Notes: generated by a model from the letters alone, not told the origin. Shown: positions 36,874-46,187, counted from the first letter of the stretch. The stretch: 64,000 bases of DNA from Vicinamibacterales bacterium (GCA_035699745.1 DASSPH010000047.1:1-64000), one strand, 5' to 3'. Made by a program: numbers and translations.

Positions 36874-37255
36874 TCACCGCGCCACCCTCTCCCACACGCC
36901 GCCGATCGATCGCGCCTCCGGCGCGACCCGCTGAAGCGCATACCCCGCGGCCGTGCCGGGAGCGCGGGAGCGGCAGATCGAGATTCGACAGCACGTCGCC
37001 CACGTCGAGATCCGAATCCGACGTGAACTGCCGCCGTTTCCACGCCACCCATCCACGAATCAACGAGACGAACGTGAAATAGCCGGCCAGCGCGGCAGCG
37101 CCGTCGCGCAGAGCCATCGACTCGACGCCGATGGAGAGCAGCAGCACGGAAGAGAGAAACGCCGCTCCGGCCGACAGCGCGACCATCAGCACGCAGTTCA
37201 GCCGCGGCCAACTGTGCGTCTCGAGGTGCTCGCGCATCCGCTCGATGCCGGCCAT
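36874..37255 (-). pseudogene. Small two-helix membrane protein with probable frameshift
   Basis: From ATG 37255 a protein begins MAGIERMREHLETHSW and has two membrane helices (VLMVALSAGAAFLSSVLLLSI and AGYFTFVSLIRGW). After DLDVGDVLSNLDLPLP, near 36960, this frame turns Arg-rich and runs into the antisense of the neighbouring gene. Another frame continues sensibly (PGTAAGYALQRVAPEARS) to a TGA at 36874. The total length is a multiple of three plus one. One indel, real or a sequencing error, would explain this. It lies 19 bp downstream of the acyltransferase gene. No family was recognised. Confidence 0.5.
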
Positions 37256-37274
37256 CACGGTTTCTCCGGCTCGC

Positions 37275-38171
37275 TCATCGAACCGCTCCGTACGCGCCGC
37301 GATACTCGTCGGGCAGCAGTTCGGCAATCGAGCGCCCGAGATCATCCATCATCGCGCGGCGATCGCCGCCGTGGCGGGCGCGCAGCGCCGCCGCGTCAAC
37401 CGGGTTGCCGATGCGCGCGACGATCGGGACGTCGTGCAGCGCGTCCTCCCCGATCGGGAACATCACCTCGGTGCCGGTCAGCCCCACCGGCAGGATCTGC
37501 GTGCCGGGCCACTCGAGGTACCGGGCCACCCCGGCAAGGGTCGGCTGCATCCCGCACGTCCGGCTGCGCGTCCCTTCGGCAAACACCAGCAGCGTTTCCC
37601 CACGGCGGATGCGATCCAGCGCAATGTCGATGCACTGCCGGGCGAGGCGCGCGACTTCGCGCGGATGCATGACCGCGTCGTCACTCGAGAGCGCCGTGCT
37701 CTGCGGTGTCTTGATGGTCCCGAAGCAGAGGCTCGAGAACCGGCGCTTGAGACTCGAGTAGACCTTCGGCCCCGCCACCACCGTCAGCCGGTCGGCGACG
37801 TGCGTCGCGCCGGCGCGATGCAGCAGGATCTCGAGCAGGTTGGCGTCCGAGTACGACAGGTGATTGGCGAGCAGCACGGTCGGGCGGCCGGAGACCGACG
37901 CGAGGTGTGCGAGGCCGGCCACGGTCGAACGGGGGTCGAGGATCGCCTCGGCGAGCGCGTGGTGCACGCGGCGCGCGAGCGGGTCGGCCGGGTAGTAGGT
38001 CCAGTCGATGCCGGCCGTCTCGAGCCGCAGGTTCAACGCTTCCAGCGCCGCGGCGCCCGCGGCATCGAGCTCGCGCTCGAGCACGGTGCGCATCCGCGCC
38101 ATGGTCCGCTCGTCACGGCCGCCGAGAAACGTGGTGATGGCGCCGATCAACTCGGCGCGTCCAAGCGGCAT
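37275..38171 (-). CDS. 1-acyl-sn-glycerol-3-phosphate acyltransferase-like (PlsC family)
   Basis: 298 residues. The catalytic HX4D motif is H104-D109 (NHLSYSD) and the glycerophosphate-binding motif is EGTR at 199-202 (FAEGTRSR). The family adds an acyl chain to lysophosphatidate or related lipids at the inner membrane. The 90-residue N-terminal extension before the motif is longer than in core PlsC, so another acyl acceptor is possible. It is co-directional with the frameshifted membrane protein. Confidence 0.85.
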   Translation of the reverse strand: MPLGRAELIGAITTFLGGRDERTMARMRTVLERELDAAGAAALEALNLRLETAGIDWTYYPADPLARRVHHALAEAILDPRSTVAGLAHLASVSGRPTVLLANHLSYSDANLLEILLHRAGATHVADRLTVVAGPKVYSSLKRRFSSLCFGTIKTPQSTALSSDDAVMHPREVARLARQCIDIALDRIRRGETLLVFAEGTRSRTCGMQPTLAGVARYLEWPGTQILPVGLTGTEVMFPIGEDALHDVPIVARIGNPVDAAALRARHGGDRRAMMDDLGRSIAELLPDEYRGAYGAVR

Positions 38172-38246
38172 GGGCTTGCGGTAACAATACGCCAGGTCGT
38201 GCCGGCGATCGTACTCCGCCTCCGGCGCGGGCCCATGCCGCGGCGG

Positions 38247-39158
38247 CTACTTCCGGCTCAGTTCTGCCTCCGCCGCGATGTAGCCGAACGCCGGCCACTG
38301 CTGCGGCGCGCCGTCGACGACCGCCCGCAGCAGCGGAATCGCGGCATCCCTGCGGCCGTGCGCCAGGTGCCAGGCGGCGATGCCGTATCGGGTGGTCACC
38401 GCGTCGAGCCCCGCGGCGCCGGGCGCGAGCAGCGCGTCGGGCGTCAGCTCCCCTTTGAACATCCGCAGCAGCCGGTGGTACGAGGCATTCTCGATGATCT
38501 CCATGTCCGCGGAGATCGGCTGCAGCAGCCTCGCCGCGTCCGCCATGCGCCCCTGGCGCGCCAGCGCGAGATGGTACCAGTAGGTGGTGGCGACCAGCAT
38601 GTCGGGGTTCTTCGACACCGTCATGCACCTCGCGTAGGCATCGGCCGCCCTGGCCCAGTCCCCCGTCAGGTAATGCGCGAGGCCCAGGTGGTAGTAGATG
38701 TTCGATTGCAGCGTACTCGTGGGGATGTTGCGCGCGTTCGGCTGGCCGTCCGGCTCCACCTGGTCCGGCTGTCCGGCGACCAGCGCCGCCGCCCTGGTGA
38801 AGTCCGCGATCGCCTTCGGGAACTCGCGCACCGTAAGGTAGCGGTGACCGCGATGCCGGTACAACCGGGCGTCGTCGGGATGCTTCTCGATGCCTTCGCT
38901 GTAGGTCTCGATCGCCTCGCGGTACCGTCCCAGGTACGCCTGCCGCCGCCCGAGCCAGATCGTCGCATCCGGATCGTCCGGGTTTTTCCCGTGCTCGATC
39001 TCCGCCTTCTTCAGGTTCTCTTCGAGCGTCCTGCGCGTCTCCGCGGGAATCGGCGCCGGGACGAGCGGCTTGCCGAGCAGCGATATCGCTTCGGCTCCCG
39101 GGGGCGGCGACTGCGCCAACACGAACAGAAGACCGGCGATGCACAGACCCTTCAGCAT
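38247..39158 (-). CDS. Secreted TPR protein
   Basis: 303 residues with a signal peptide (MLKGLCIAGLLFVLAQS). At least four TPR-like helical hairpins are visible, including ATIWLGRRQAYLGRYREAIE, ARLYRHRGHRYLTVREFPKA and YYHLGLAHYLTGDWARAADA. It probably mediates protein contacts outside the inner membrane; partner unknown. Confidence 0.78.
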   Translation of the reverse strand: MLKGLCIAGLLFVLAQSPPPGAEAISLLGKPLVPAPIPAETRRTLEENLKKAEIEHGKNPDDPDATIWLGRRQAYLGRYREAIETYSEGIEKHPDDARLYRHRGHRYLTVREFPKAIADFTRAAALVAGQPDQVEPDGQPNARNIPTSTLQSNIYYHLGLAHYLTGDWARAADAYARCMTVSKNPDMLVATTYWYHLALARQGRMADAARLLQPISADMEIIENASYHRLLRMFKGELTPDALLAPGAAGLDAVTTRYGIAAWHLAHGRRDAAIPLLRAVVDGAPQQWPAFGYIAAEAELSRK

Positions 39159-39165
39159 GCGGCTC

Positions 39166-39522
39166 TCATTTCCATTCAGGAGAGTACCCGCGTCGGCGCC
39201 GCTTGTGCTCGACGCGCAGGCTCAACGTGAACAGCGCGATCACTTCGGCCAGGCCCACGAACGCGTAGATCGCGAACCTGGTGAACGCCGGCGGATTCGG
39301 GAAGCACGGCAGCCCGGCATCCAGGCAGGCGAAGACGACCCGCTCGATCTGCATGTGCTCGCGCATGATCAGCGCGAACGCGGATCCGAAGATCACCGCG
39401 GTGCCCACGATGTTGCCGAAGATCGGCTGCTCCTTCCACCAGAAAGGGAACGCCACCAGCACCGCCACCACGGGCGGGACGGTGGCGCCGAGCAGGATCC
39501 AGTTCCAGTTCAGTCCCTCCAC
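39166..39522 (-). CDS. Small integral membrane protein, unknown function
   Basis: About 118 residues with three predicted helices (WNWILLGATVPPVVAVLVAF, IFGNIVGTAVIFGSAFALIM, FTRFAIYAFVGLAEVIALF) and a basic C-terminus. A GTG at 39522 preceded by GAGGA is the likely start; an earlier GTG would extend it by five residues into the terminator flank. It lies just upstream of the TPR gene and may share its transcript. Confidence 0.6.
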   Translation of the reverse strand: MEGLNWNWILLGATVPPVVAVLVAFPFWWKEQPIFGNIVGTAVIFGSAFALIMREHMQIERVVFACLDAGLPCFPNPPAFTRFAIYAFVGLAEVIALFTLSLRVEHKRRRRGYSPEWK

Positions 39523-39541
39523 GACGTCCTCACTATGCACC

Positions 39542-39576
39542 AAAAAAAAGGCCGGGCCCCCGACGGTGCCCGGCCT
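39542..39576 (-). terminator. Intrinsic terminator of the TonB-dependent receptor gene
   Basis: On the minus strand the stem AGGCCGGGC pairs perfectly with GCCCGGCCT around a 10-nt loop, and a run of T residues follows at once (A run at 39542-39549 on the plus strand). It is about 50 bp downstream of the receptor stop codon and is the best intrinsic terminator in the window. Confidence 0.9.
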
Positions 39577-39627
39577 CTGCGTGTCGTTCAGCACGCCCGG
39601 CCTCAGGCCGGGCTCACTGACGCGGCG

Positions 39628-42600
39628 TTACCAGCTGAAGCGGAGTACCAGCTGGCCGATGCGGCCGCCCGGATCGAACGTCGTGTTGATGTCGGTGTAG
39701 GCCGACGTCACGCGGAACGTGTCCGCCGACGTGTTCGGGCTCGGATTGGTGGCGTAGTTGAAGTTGATGTTGTCGAACACGTTCAGCACCTCGAAGCCGA
39801 GTTCGAACGAGGTCTTCGGGCCGAACGGGAACCGCTTGTTCAGCCGCATGTCCCAGCGCGAGAACACCGGGCCCAGGAGCAGCACCTGCTTCGCCGCGCC
39901 GCAATCACCCGCATACAGCGCGATGCAGTTCGCGTCCGAGGCCGGGCCGATGTAGCGGCCGGTGGGCGGCCCGTCGCCGCCGTACCCGGTCGCCGAACCG
40001 GCGTCGGTATTGAACGCGCGGCGCGTGTTGTCGACGATGTCCTGCGGGAAGTTGAACACGGTGATGGTTCCCGCGTCCGACCGCACGGTGCGGATCTTGA
40101 ACGCCTTCTGCAGTTCGTCCTTCGTCATCCCGAACAGCTTGACGCTGCCGAGATCGAACAGCTGGCGCTGCAGCCGGCCGGTGCCGGAGAACTCCCAGTT
40201 GCCGAGGATGGCGTTGAGCGCCGAGTTCATGCCGGTCCCGAAGCGGCGATCGCGGCCGACCGGGATCTGCCAGGTCCACTGCGTCTTGAACGCGTGCGGC
40301 ACCTGGGTGTCCTCGAGGTAGATGCGCTCCTGGCGCAGCGACTGGAGCGACGAGCCCTGACGCTTCGCGAACGTGTAGTTCATGTTGATCAGGAAGCCGC
40401 GCGAGAAGCGGCGCCGCAGATCGACCTGCAGCGAATCGTACTTGGTCCCGGCCAGCGAACGGGTGATCTGCGCCGCGTTGACCGCCGGGTTCATCACGAA
40501 GAAGTTCGCCGGCAGGCCGGCGCTGATCGCGTTGCCGCGGAACGTCGTGTTGGCGTGCAGATCGTTCGCCGCGTCCTGCGGATCGGCCTCGTAGGTGCTG
40601 AGGTGGCCGGTCCACGCCGTGTTCGAGAAGTTCGCCGACGTGTAGCGCGCCGGATCGCCCGCCTGCGACGCGGGCACGCCGCTGAAGTACGCGAGGTAGA
40701 TCGGCAGCGGCGAGGTGCCGGTGCCCGGGCCGAAGTAGCGGAAGGTCGCGCCCCGGCCGGCCGCCACGTTCGCCGCGATGTTCTGCTGCGCCAGCTTGAA
40801 CTCGTTCAGGAACCCGGTCTCGAAGATGTTCTCCTCGGCGTTCCAGTTCTCCGTCGTCCAGGCGTTCTTGTTGCGGTTGCCGACGTAGCGCACTTCGAGC
40901 GCCATGTCGCGCCCGATCGAGCGCTGGAAGCCGGCGGAGAACTGGTGGACGTAGGGAGTCTTGATGTTCGGGTCGAAGATGTTCAGGTTGTTCGCTGCCG
41001 TCGCCAGCAGCGGGTACACCGGCTCGGTCGAGAACGCCGGCGGACCGAGACGGTTCTGCTCGCGGAACAGCAACGGCGCCGTCCCGATCGGGAACCCCGT
41101 CGTGTAGTTGCGACTCGCGACTGTGGTGCCGCCCGGGTTGCCGCCGTAGATGTCGGTGAAGCGCTGCATGCGCTCGAGACCGAAGGTCATCGAGTAGCCG
41201 CCGCGCAGCGTCGCCTGTTCCGGATCGCCGAGCAGCGTCCGCAGCCAGCCGCCCTGCACGTTCGGACGCCACGCCACGCCGGCGTTCGGACCGACGTTGT
41301 TCCAGTCGGTCGGCACGGCATGGCTGCCCGGCTCGAACAGCAGGTACGTCGGCGCGTTCACCGCGCCGGCGGGATTGATGCCGGGCTGGAACAGGTTGCA
41401 CGAGCGTCCCGCCGGTCCGTTGCCGACACCCGACCGGCCGCACAGATCCGCCAGCGTCGACGTCGACCACGTCCTGGTGACCGGGCTGAACGGCAGCTGC
41501 ACGTCGTACCGCACGCCGTAGTTGACGGTGAAGGTCGGCGTCATGCGCCACGAGTCCTGCGCGAAGAGGTCGAACGAGTCCATCCGCGCCACCTGATACA
41601 GGTTGCCGAGATACACGTACTTGTTCGTGTTCGCGTCGAGACGCGCCGTGCCGGTCACGCTGGTGATCCGGCCGGTGAGGATGGCGTAGATGTTCCGCGC
41701 CTCGGTGAGCACGTTGTTCGACGCGCCCGGGAAGTTCGCGGTCGTGAACATCGCGTTCGCCGGATCGAACGTCTGATCGACGCCGAAATCGAGCTGCGGC
41801 ACGAGGTTCTTGCTGTTCTGGCGGTGCTCGGTGCGCTGGTACGAACCGCCCAGCGAGAAGCTGTGCGAGCCGCGCTGCAGGCTGAGCGTGTCTTCGATGT
41901 TGTAGTTCGGCGTGTTGCGCGGCGCCGGGTTGTTGTTGGCGCCGGGGTCCGTGATGGTCGGGAAGTTCAGCAGGAACCCGCCCTGGTAGTCGAACATGTC
42001 GCGGCTGATGTTGCCGAAGAAGTTGTTCGGCGATGTCTGCCAGCCGCCGCGCAGCTCGTTGACCATCTTCGACGACAGCGTCGAACGCATCCACAGCGAG
42101 CCGACGGTGCGCCACGACGTCTGGAAGCCCTGGTTCGGGAACCCGGGGAACGGCGGTTCCGCGTTGTTCAGCAGGTCCGGCTTGCTCAGGAACCGCTGGA
42201 ACAGGTAGCTGCCGCCCAGACGATGGTTGTCCGTCAGGTTGTAGTCGATGCGCGTCGTCGGCGCGTACTGGTTGTTCGACGACGTCGCCTGGTAGACGAA
42301 GTTCTGCAGGTTGGTCTGCCCCGCCGGCGTCGTCACCGATCCGGTGGTCGTCGTGCTCTGGCGGATCTGCCCGAGCAGGTTGAGGATGAACGGATCCGGC
42401 GTCGCGGTCTGGCCGTTCGCCGCCGCGAGCGTGTACAGGTTCACCGTACGGGTCTGCCCGCCCGAGGTGTAGGCGAAGAGGCCGTTCTGCGCATCGGGAT
42501 TCAGGATCGTGCGCGTGCGCGTCGCCGAGCTCGGCTGATACTGATGCTCCATGTTGAAGAAGAAGAACGCCTTGTTGTGCCCGTCGTAGAGACCGGGAAT

Positions 42601-43470
42601 GACGATCGGACCGCCGAGGCGGCCGCCGTAGGTCTGCAGCTTGACCTGGTTCTTCTGGAGCCCGTTGATCCGGTTGAAGTAGTAGTTGGAGTTCAGCCGC
42701 GGGTCGCGGATGGTGTCATAGACGCTGCCGTTGAACTCGTTGGTGCCCGAGCGGGTGGTGAACGCGACCTGCGTCGAGCCGTTGCCGCTGCCCGCGCCGG
42801 GCGTGGCGCCGGTGACGGTGATTTCCTCGATCGCGTCGAGACGCGGCGTGACCATCGAGAAGAACCCGTCGGTGTTCTGGAACTGGTTGCCGGTGCTGAT
42901 GCCGTCGATGGTGATGTTGACGGTGTTGTTCGGGAGGCCGCTGATGACCGCGCCGCGCGGCCCGCCGGCGGTTTCGACGCCGGGCAGGAACGCCAGCGAA
43001 TACAGCGCGTTGCGCGAGACGAGCGGCAGCTGCTTCAGCTGCTCGACCGCCATCGTCGAGGTGACCGCCGACGACTGCGTCTGCACGAGGGTGGACGATG
43101 CCCGTACTTCCACCGTCTCGGTGAGCGCGCCGACATCGAGCTTGACGTCGATGCTGGCCGGCGTCGCCGTGAGAAGACGGATGTTGCTGATGACCGACGT
43201 CTTGAATCCCGAGAGGGAGACGGTGGCGGTATAGGTACCCGGGTCGAGGGACGGGACGCTGAAGGCGCCCGTGGACGAGGACACCGTTTCGTAGGTGACG
43301 CCCGTCGCATCATTCTTGACGACTACCGTTGCGCCGGGAATTACGCCGCCGCCGGTATCGGTAACCACGCCGGACAGCGACGTCGTGCCGCTCCCCTGCG
43401 CGAACGCACTGTTCGAAAACGCACACACCACCAGCGCCAGCACCAGCAGGCGCTGTACAACACGACTCAT
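39628..43470 (-). CDS. TonB-dependent outer-membrane receptor, Oar-like with carboxypeptidase-regulatory domain
   Basis: 1280 residues. It has a signal peptide ending NSAFAQ, then a CarboxypepD_reg/Ig-like domain (SLSGVVTDTGGGVIPGATV), a plug domain (about 110-230), and a long beta-barrel ending in GQLVLRFSW, with the terminal aromatic residue used for outer-membrane assembly. The Oar-like family is large in Acidobacteriota and is thought to import oligosaccharides or peptides using TonB energy. The start ATG has GGAGGAGG upstream. The gene is monocistronic, with its own intrinsic terminator. Confidence 0.92.
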   Translation of the reverse strand: MSRVVQRLLVLALVVCAFSNSAFAQGSGTTSLSGVVTDTGGGVIPGATVVVKNDATGVTYETVSSSTGAFSVPSLDPGTYTATVSLSGFKTSVISNIRLLTATPASIDVKLDVGALTETVEVRASSTLVQTQSSAVTSTMAVEQLKQLPLVSRNALYSLAFLPGVETAGGPRGAVISGLPNNTVNITIDGISTGNQFQNTDGFFSMVTPRLDAIEEITVTGATPGAGSGNGSTQVAFTTRSGTNEFNGSVYDTIRDPRLNSNYYFNRINGLQKNQVKLQTYGGRLGGPIVIPGLYDGHNKAFFFFNMEHQYQPSSATRTRTILNPDAQNGLFAYTSGGQTRTVNLYTLAAANGQTATPDPFILNLLGQIRQSTTTTGSVTTPAGQTNLQNFVYQATSSNNQYAPTTRIDYNLTDNHRLGGSYLFQRFLSKPDLLNNAEPPFPGFPNQGFQTSWRTVGSLWMRSTLSSKMVNELRGGWQTSPNNFFGNISRDMFDYQGGFLLNFPTITDPGANNNPAPRNTPNYNIEDTLSLQRGSHSFSLGGSYQRTEHRQNSKNLVPQLDFGVDQTFDPANAMFTTANFPGASNNVLTEARNIYAILTGRITSVTGTARLDANTNKYVYLGNLYQVARMDSFDLFAQDSWRMTPTFTVNYGVRYDVQLPFSPVTRTWSTSTLADLCGRSGVGNGPAGRSCNLFQPGINPAGAVNAPTYLLFEPGSHAVPTDWNNVGPNAGVAWRPNVQGGWLRTLLGDPEQATLRGGYSMTFGLERMQRFTDIYGGNPGGTTVASRNYTTGFPIGTAPLLFREQNRLGPPAFSTEPVYPLLATAANNLNIFDPNIKTPYVHQFSAGFQRSIGRDMALEVRYVGNRNKNAWTTENWNAEENIFETGFLNEFKLAQQNIAANVAAGRGATFRYFGPGTGTSPLPIYLAYFSGVPASQAGDPARYTSANFSNTAWTGHLSTYEADPQDAANDLHANTTFRGNAISAGLPANFFVMNPAVNAAQITRSLAGTKYDSLQVDLRRRFSRGFLINMNYTFAKRQGSSLQSLRQERIYLEDTQVPHAFKTQWTWQIPVGRDRRFGTGMNSALNAILGNWEFSGTGRLQRQLFDLGSVKLFGMTKDELQKAFKIRTVRSDAGTITVFNFPQDIVDNTRRAFNTDAGSATGYGGDGPPTGRYIGPASDANCIALYAGDCGAAKQVLLLGPVFSRWDMRLNKRFPFGPKTSFELGFEVLNVFDNINFNYATNPSPNTSADTFRVTSAYTDINTTFDPGGRIGQLVLRFSW

Positions 43471-43557
43471 TGATCCTCCTCCCACCGGAAGCGGACGCAC
43501 TTCCGGTGCCCGTCCTAACTGTAGTCGGCCGAGGTGGGAGCGGTCAACGGCGGGTGG

Positions 43558-44700
43558 CTACATCGTCGACTTGGGACTGCAGTTGACGAAGAGGCCGCGG
43601 ACGTCCTTGGGGGACTTGATCGAGGAATAGAAGCTGTCGATGAACGAGCGGACCGTGTCGCGGACGCCGCGCTCGAAGCCGGGAATGCTGTCGGGCAGCG
43701 CGCGCACGATGTCCTTCTTCGCCACGAAGTTGGCGACGTACGGGTCGACGATGCTCTGCGGCCGGCACGGCCCGCGGTACATCCGCTCGGTGACCGACTT
43801 GATCATCAACGCCCGCGCCGGGATGCCGTACGGCGGATTCACCAGCCCGGACACGTCGAAGTCGTACGGAACCGGATGCAGCGACTTGTCCGGCCGCTGC
43901 ACGATCCGGACGTTGTGCAGCGCGTAGATCGAGTAGTCGGTGTTGCCGATCATGTACTGGAAGATCATCATCGGCATCAGCGTGTCGGTGCTGAGGTCGT
44001 CGAATCGCAGGCGCGGCAGTTCGACCACCCGCCCTTCCATGCGGCGGGCGACGCTCGACTCGTCCTCGAGGAACATCCCGGACCGGGTGCCCAGTCCCTT
44101 GCCCGTCGCCGCGTCGACGTAGGTGATCCGCGCGAGCCGGGCGCGGAACGAGTTCGGCGTGATCACGTTGAACACGCGATACGCCAGGTGCTCGCGCAGG
44201 ATGTACTGCTCGTAATCGCGCCCCCCGGCGCACTGGACGACCAGCTTCACCGCGTCCTGCCGCGCGAACAGGGTCCCCTTGACGTCCTTCTTCTCGAACG
44301 CGACGCGCAGCGGGACGTAATCACACGTCCGCGCCATGCGGCGCAGGTGGCCGCGCGCGTTGATCGTCGCCGGGATGCTGGCATCCCCCATGCGCAGCGT
44401 GCCGGGAAAGGCGGTCTTGCTCTCGGGATTGCGATCGCGGTTGATCGCCTTGAAGTCGGCGACGAGCGTCACCTCGAGCGGCTCGTCTGACACGAACAGC
44501 GGATCGGACTCCGCCTCGCGCTTCCGCTCCGCCATCTTTTCCGGCGTCGGCCACGGCTCCACGAGCTTGGCGAGCGGATTCTTCTTCGGAGCCGCCGCCG
44601 GTTTCGCGGCGGTCTGCTGGGCCGAGGCGGTCTCGGTCGACAGCAGCACGAGGAGCACGACGCCGAGGGACCGCCGCCGCAGACGCGAACGTACCAGCAT
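43558..44700 (-). CDS. Secreted protein of unknown function, distantly CotH-like
   Basis: 380 residues with a signal peptide ending TASAQQ and an Ala/Pro/Lys linker. The core has KLVVQCAGGRDYEQYILREHLAYRVF (in part), DAATGKGLGTRSGMFLED, QYMIGNTDYSIYALHNVRIV and HPVPYDFDVSGLVN. The order of a REHLAYR helix, a GLFL-type strand and NTD/DFD segments faintly recalls CotH-type atypical kinases, whose catalytic residues are Asp and Asn. This is a weak inference from pattern only. GGAG precedes the ATG and a TATACT box is at 44728-44733. Confidence 0.6.
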   Translation of the reverse strand: MLVRSRLRRRSLGVVLLVLLSTETASAQQTAAKPAAAPKKNPLAKLVEPWPTPEKMAERKREAESDPLFVSDEPLEVTLVADFKAINRDRNPESKTAFPGTLRMGDASIPATINARGHLRRMARTCDYVPLRVAFEKKDVKGTLFARQDAVKLVVQCAGGRDYEQYILREHLAYRVFNVITPNSFRARLARITYVDAATGKGLGTRSGMFLEDESSVARRMEGRVVELPRLRFDDLSTDTLMPMMIFQYMIGNTDYSIYALHNVRIVQRPDKSLHPVPYDFDVSGLVNPPYGIPARALMIKSVTERMYRGPCRPQSIVDPYVANFVAKKDIVRALPDSIPGFERGVRDTVRSFIDSFYSSIKSPKDVRGLFVNCSPKSTM

Positions 44701-44727
44701 GATGGCTCCTGCGTGTTGTGGGCCTGC

Positions 44728-44733
44728 AGTATA
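44728..44733 (-). promoter_or_regulatory. Candidate -10 box for the CotH-like secreted protein
   Basis: TATACT on the minus strand, 27 nt before the ATG at 44700, leaves room for a leader with the GGAG ribosome-binding site. No clear -35 box was found. Confidence 0.35.
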
Positions 44734-44776
44734 GCGGGATCCCGCGCATTTCGGGGACCAAAACCAACGGCAATCC

Positions 44777-45058
44777 TCAGCCGCCGCTGACCGCAGGCAG
44801 GATGAAGACTTCGGCGTCGGCGCCGACGGGCGTTTCCAGGCCGCCGGCGTCGCGGATGTTCTCGCCGTCGACGAAGATGTTGATGTGCGGCCGCACGCGG
44901 CCGGCCTCGGTGATGACACGGTCGCGGATGCCCGGGCACTCCGCCCAGAGCCGGGCGAGCGCTGCCGACAGCGGACCGGCGGGCGCGTCGACGGGGACCT
45001 CCGAGCGGCCCGCAGCCAGCTCGCGCAGCGCGCCCGGAATCATGAACACGACCGGCAT
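44777..45058 (-). CDS. MoaD/ThiS-like ubiquitin-fold protein
   Basis: 93 residues of the beta-grasp sulfur-carrier type. It has MIPGALRELAAGRSEVPVD at the start, INIFVDGENIRDAGGLETPV in the middle, and ends AEVFILPAVSGG with the C-terminal Gly-Gly that would be adenylated and thiocarboxylated. No molybdopterin or thiamine gene is nearby. It overlaps the upstream BNR-propeller gene by one base (TGATG), so the two are translated together; pairs of this kind suggest a shared but unknown role. Confidence 0.85.
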   Translation of the reverse strand: MPVVFMIPGALRELAAGRSEVPVDAPAGPLSAALARLWAECPGIRDRVITEAGRVRPHINIFVDGENIRDAGGLETPVGADAEVFILPAVSGG

Positions 45059-46176
45059 CAGATCACCGCGGTCTTCACCGCCACCACCGGCGGGAGCCCT
45101 TCGGCGATCGTCATCCAGGTCTCCCCTTCGTCCGCCGATCCGAACAGCTTCCCGCTGCGCGTCCCGAAATACACGCCGGTCCGGCCGAGGGTGTCGACGG
45201 CGAGCGCATCGCGCAGGACGGTTTCGTAGGCGCCCTCCTGCGGCAGCCCGTCGGACAGCGGCTGCCACGACGCGCCGGCGTCGCGGGTGCGATAGACGCG
45301 CAGCTTTCCTTCCGGCGTGCAGCGGAACGCGTCCGATTCGAGCGGCACGATCCACGCGCAGTCCGGGTCGGACGGATGGATCGCCATGGGGAAGCCGAAG
45401 TCGGACGGCACCCCGTTGGCGATGTCGGCCCACGTCTCGCCGCGATCGTCGCTGCGATACAGCCCCCAGTGGTTCTGCAGGAACAGGCGATCGGGCCTGG
45501 ACCGCGACTGCGCGACCTTGTGCACGCACTGGCCGAACTCGGGATGCTTGTCGGGCAGGAAATCGGCGCGGACGCCCTTGTTCGACGCGCGCCAGATCCC
45601 GCCGCCATCGTCCGTGAGATACACCCCGCCGGTGGAAATCGCGACGCCCATACGCGCCGGGCGCTCCGGGTCGAGGAAGATGGTGTGCAGGCAGAGCCCG
45701 CCGCCTCCCGGCTGCCACTTCGCGCGATGCGGATGGTTCCACAGACCGTCGACCAGCGACCACGTCGCGCCGGCGTCGCGCGACGCGAACAACGCCGCCG
45801 GTTCGACGCCGCAGTACAGCGTGTCCGGCTCGCTGTCGCGCCCCGGCACGATCTGCCAGATCCGCGTCAGCGACGCTCCGGTCCCTTCCGGGAACTTGAC
45901 GTTCGCGGTCTCCGGCTCGGTCCAGGTGCGGCCGAAGTCGTCGCTGCAGCGCAGCAGCCCGCCCCAATGCATGCTGTTCGGCCCGGCCCAGATCCGCGCG
46001 CGTCCCGCGCGGCGATCGCAGCCGATCGCGTAGACCTCGTGGCCGGGGAAGTACGGGCCGCCGACGTCCCACGCGCGGCGCGCGGCATCGCTGCGCAGGA
46101 TGAACGCCCCCTTCATGGTCCCGGCGAGCAGCACGATGTCGCCGGCTTTCGCGTCGACGTGACGAACGGCAGGCAT
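45058..46176 (-). CDS. Cytosolic BNR/sialidase-like propeller protein
   Basis: 372 residues without a signal peptide. Asp-box-like motifs SDDFGRTW, SRDAGATW, SDDRGETW, TRDAGASW and SADEGETW mark a six- or seven-bladed propeller. Other repeated segments include GLLRCSDD, GVAISTGGVYLTDDGG and GVYFGTRSGKLFGS. Catalytic sialidase residues are not evident. It is translationally coupled to the MoaD-like gene. Confidence 0.8.
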   Translation of the reverse strand: MPAVRHVDAKAGDIVLLAGTMKGAFILRSDAARRAWDVGGPYFPGHEVYAIGCDRRAGRARIWAGPNSMHWGGLLRCSDDFGRTWTEPETANVKFPEGTGASLTRIWQIVPGRDSEPDTLYCGVEPAALFASRDAGATWSLVDGLWNHPHRAKWQPGGGGLCLHTIFLDPERPARMGVAISTGGVYLTDDGGGIWRASNKGVRADFLPDKHPEFGQCVHKVAQSRSRPDRLFLQNHWGLYRSDDRGETWADIANGVPSDFGFPMAIHPSDPDCAWIVPLESDAFRCTPEGKLRVYRTRDAGASWQPLSDGLPQEGAYETVLRDALAVDTLGRTGVYFGTRSGKLFGSADEGETWMTIAEGLPPVVAVKTAVI

Positions 46177-46187
46177 GGATCGAGTGC

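Noticed and set aside
34122-37211. 1029-codon minus-strand frame opposite the sortilin-like gene
   Set aside because: Antisense shadow; spans the gene and its promoter without any recognisable domain.
36764-37345. Single 193-codon minus-strand gene covering the membrane protein
   Set aside because: Its C-terminal third is Arg-rich and antisense to the sortilin-like gene end, and its N-terminal part overlaps the acyltransferase gene; a shorter frameshifted gene fits better.
39070-43473. 1467-codon open frame on the plus strand opposite the TonB receptor
   Set aside because: Composition is Arg/Val/Asp-rich with no domains; it is the antisense shadow of a clear receptor gene in GC-rich DNA.
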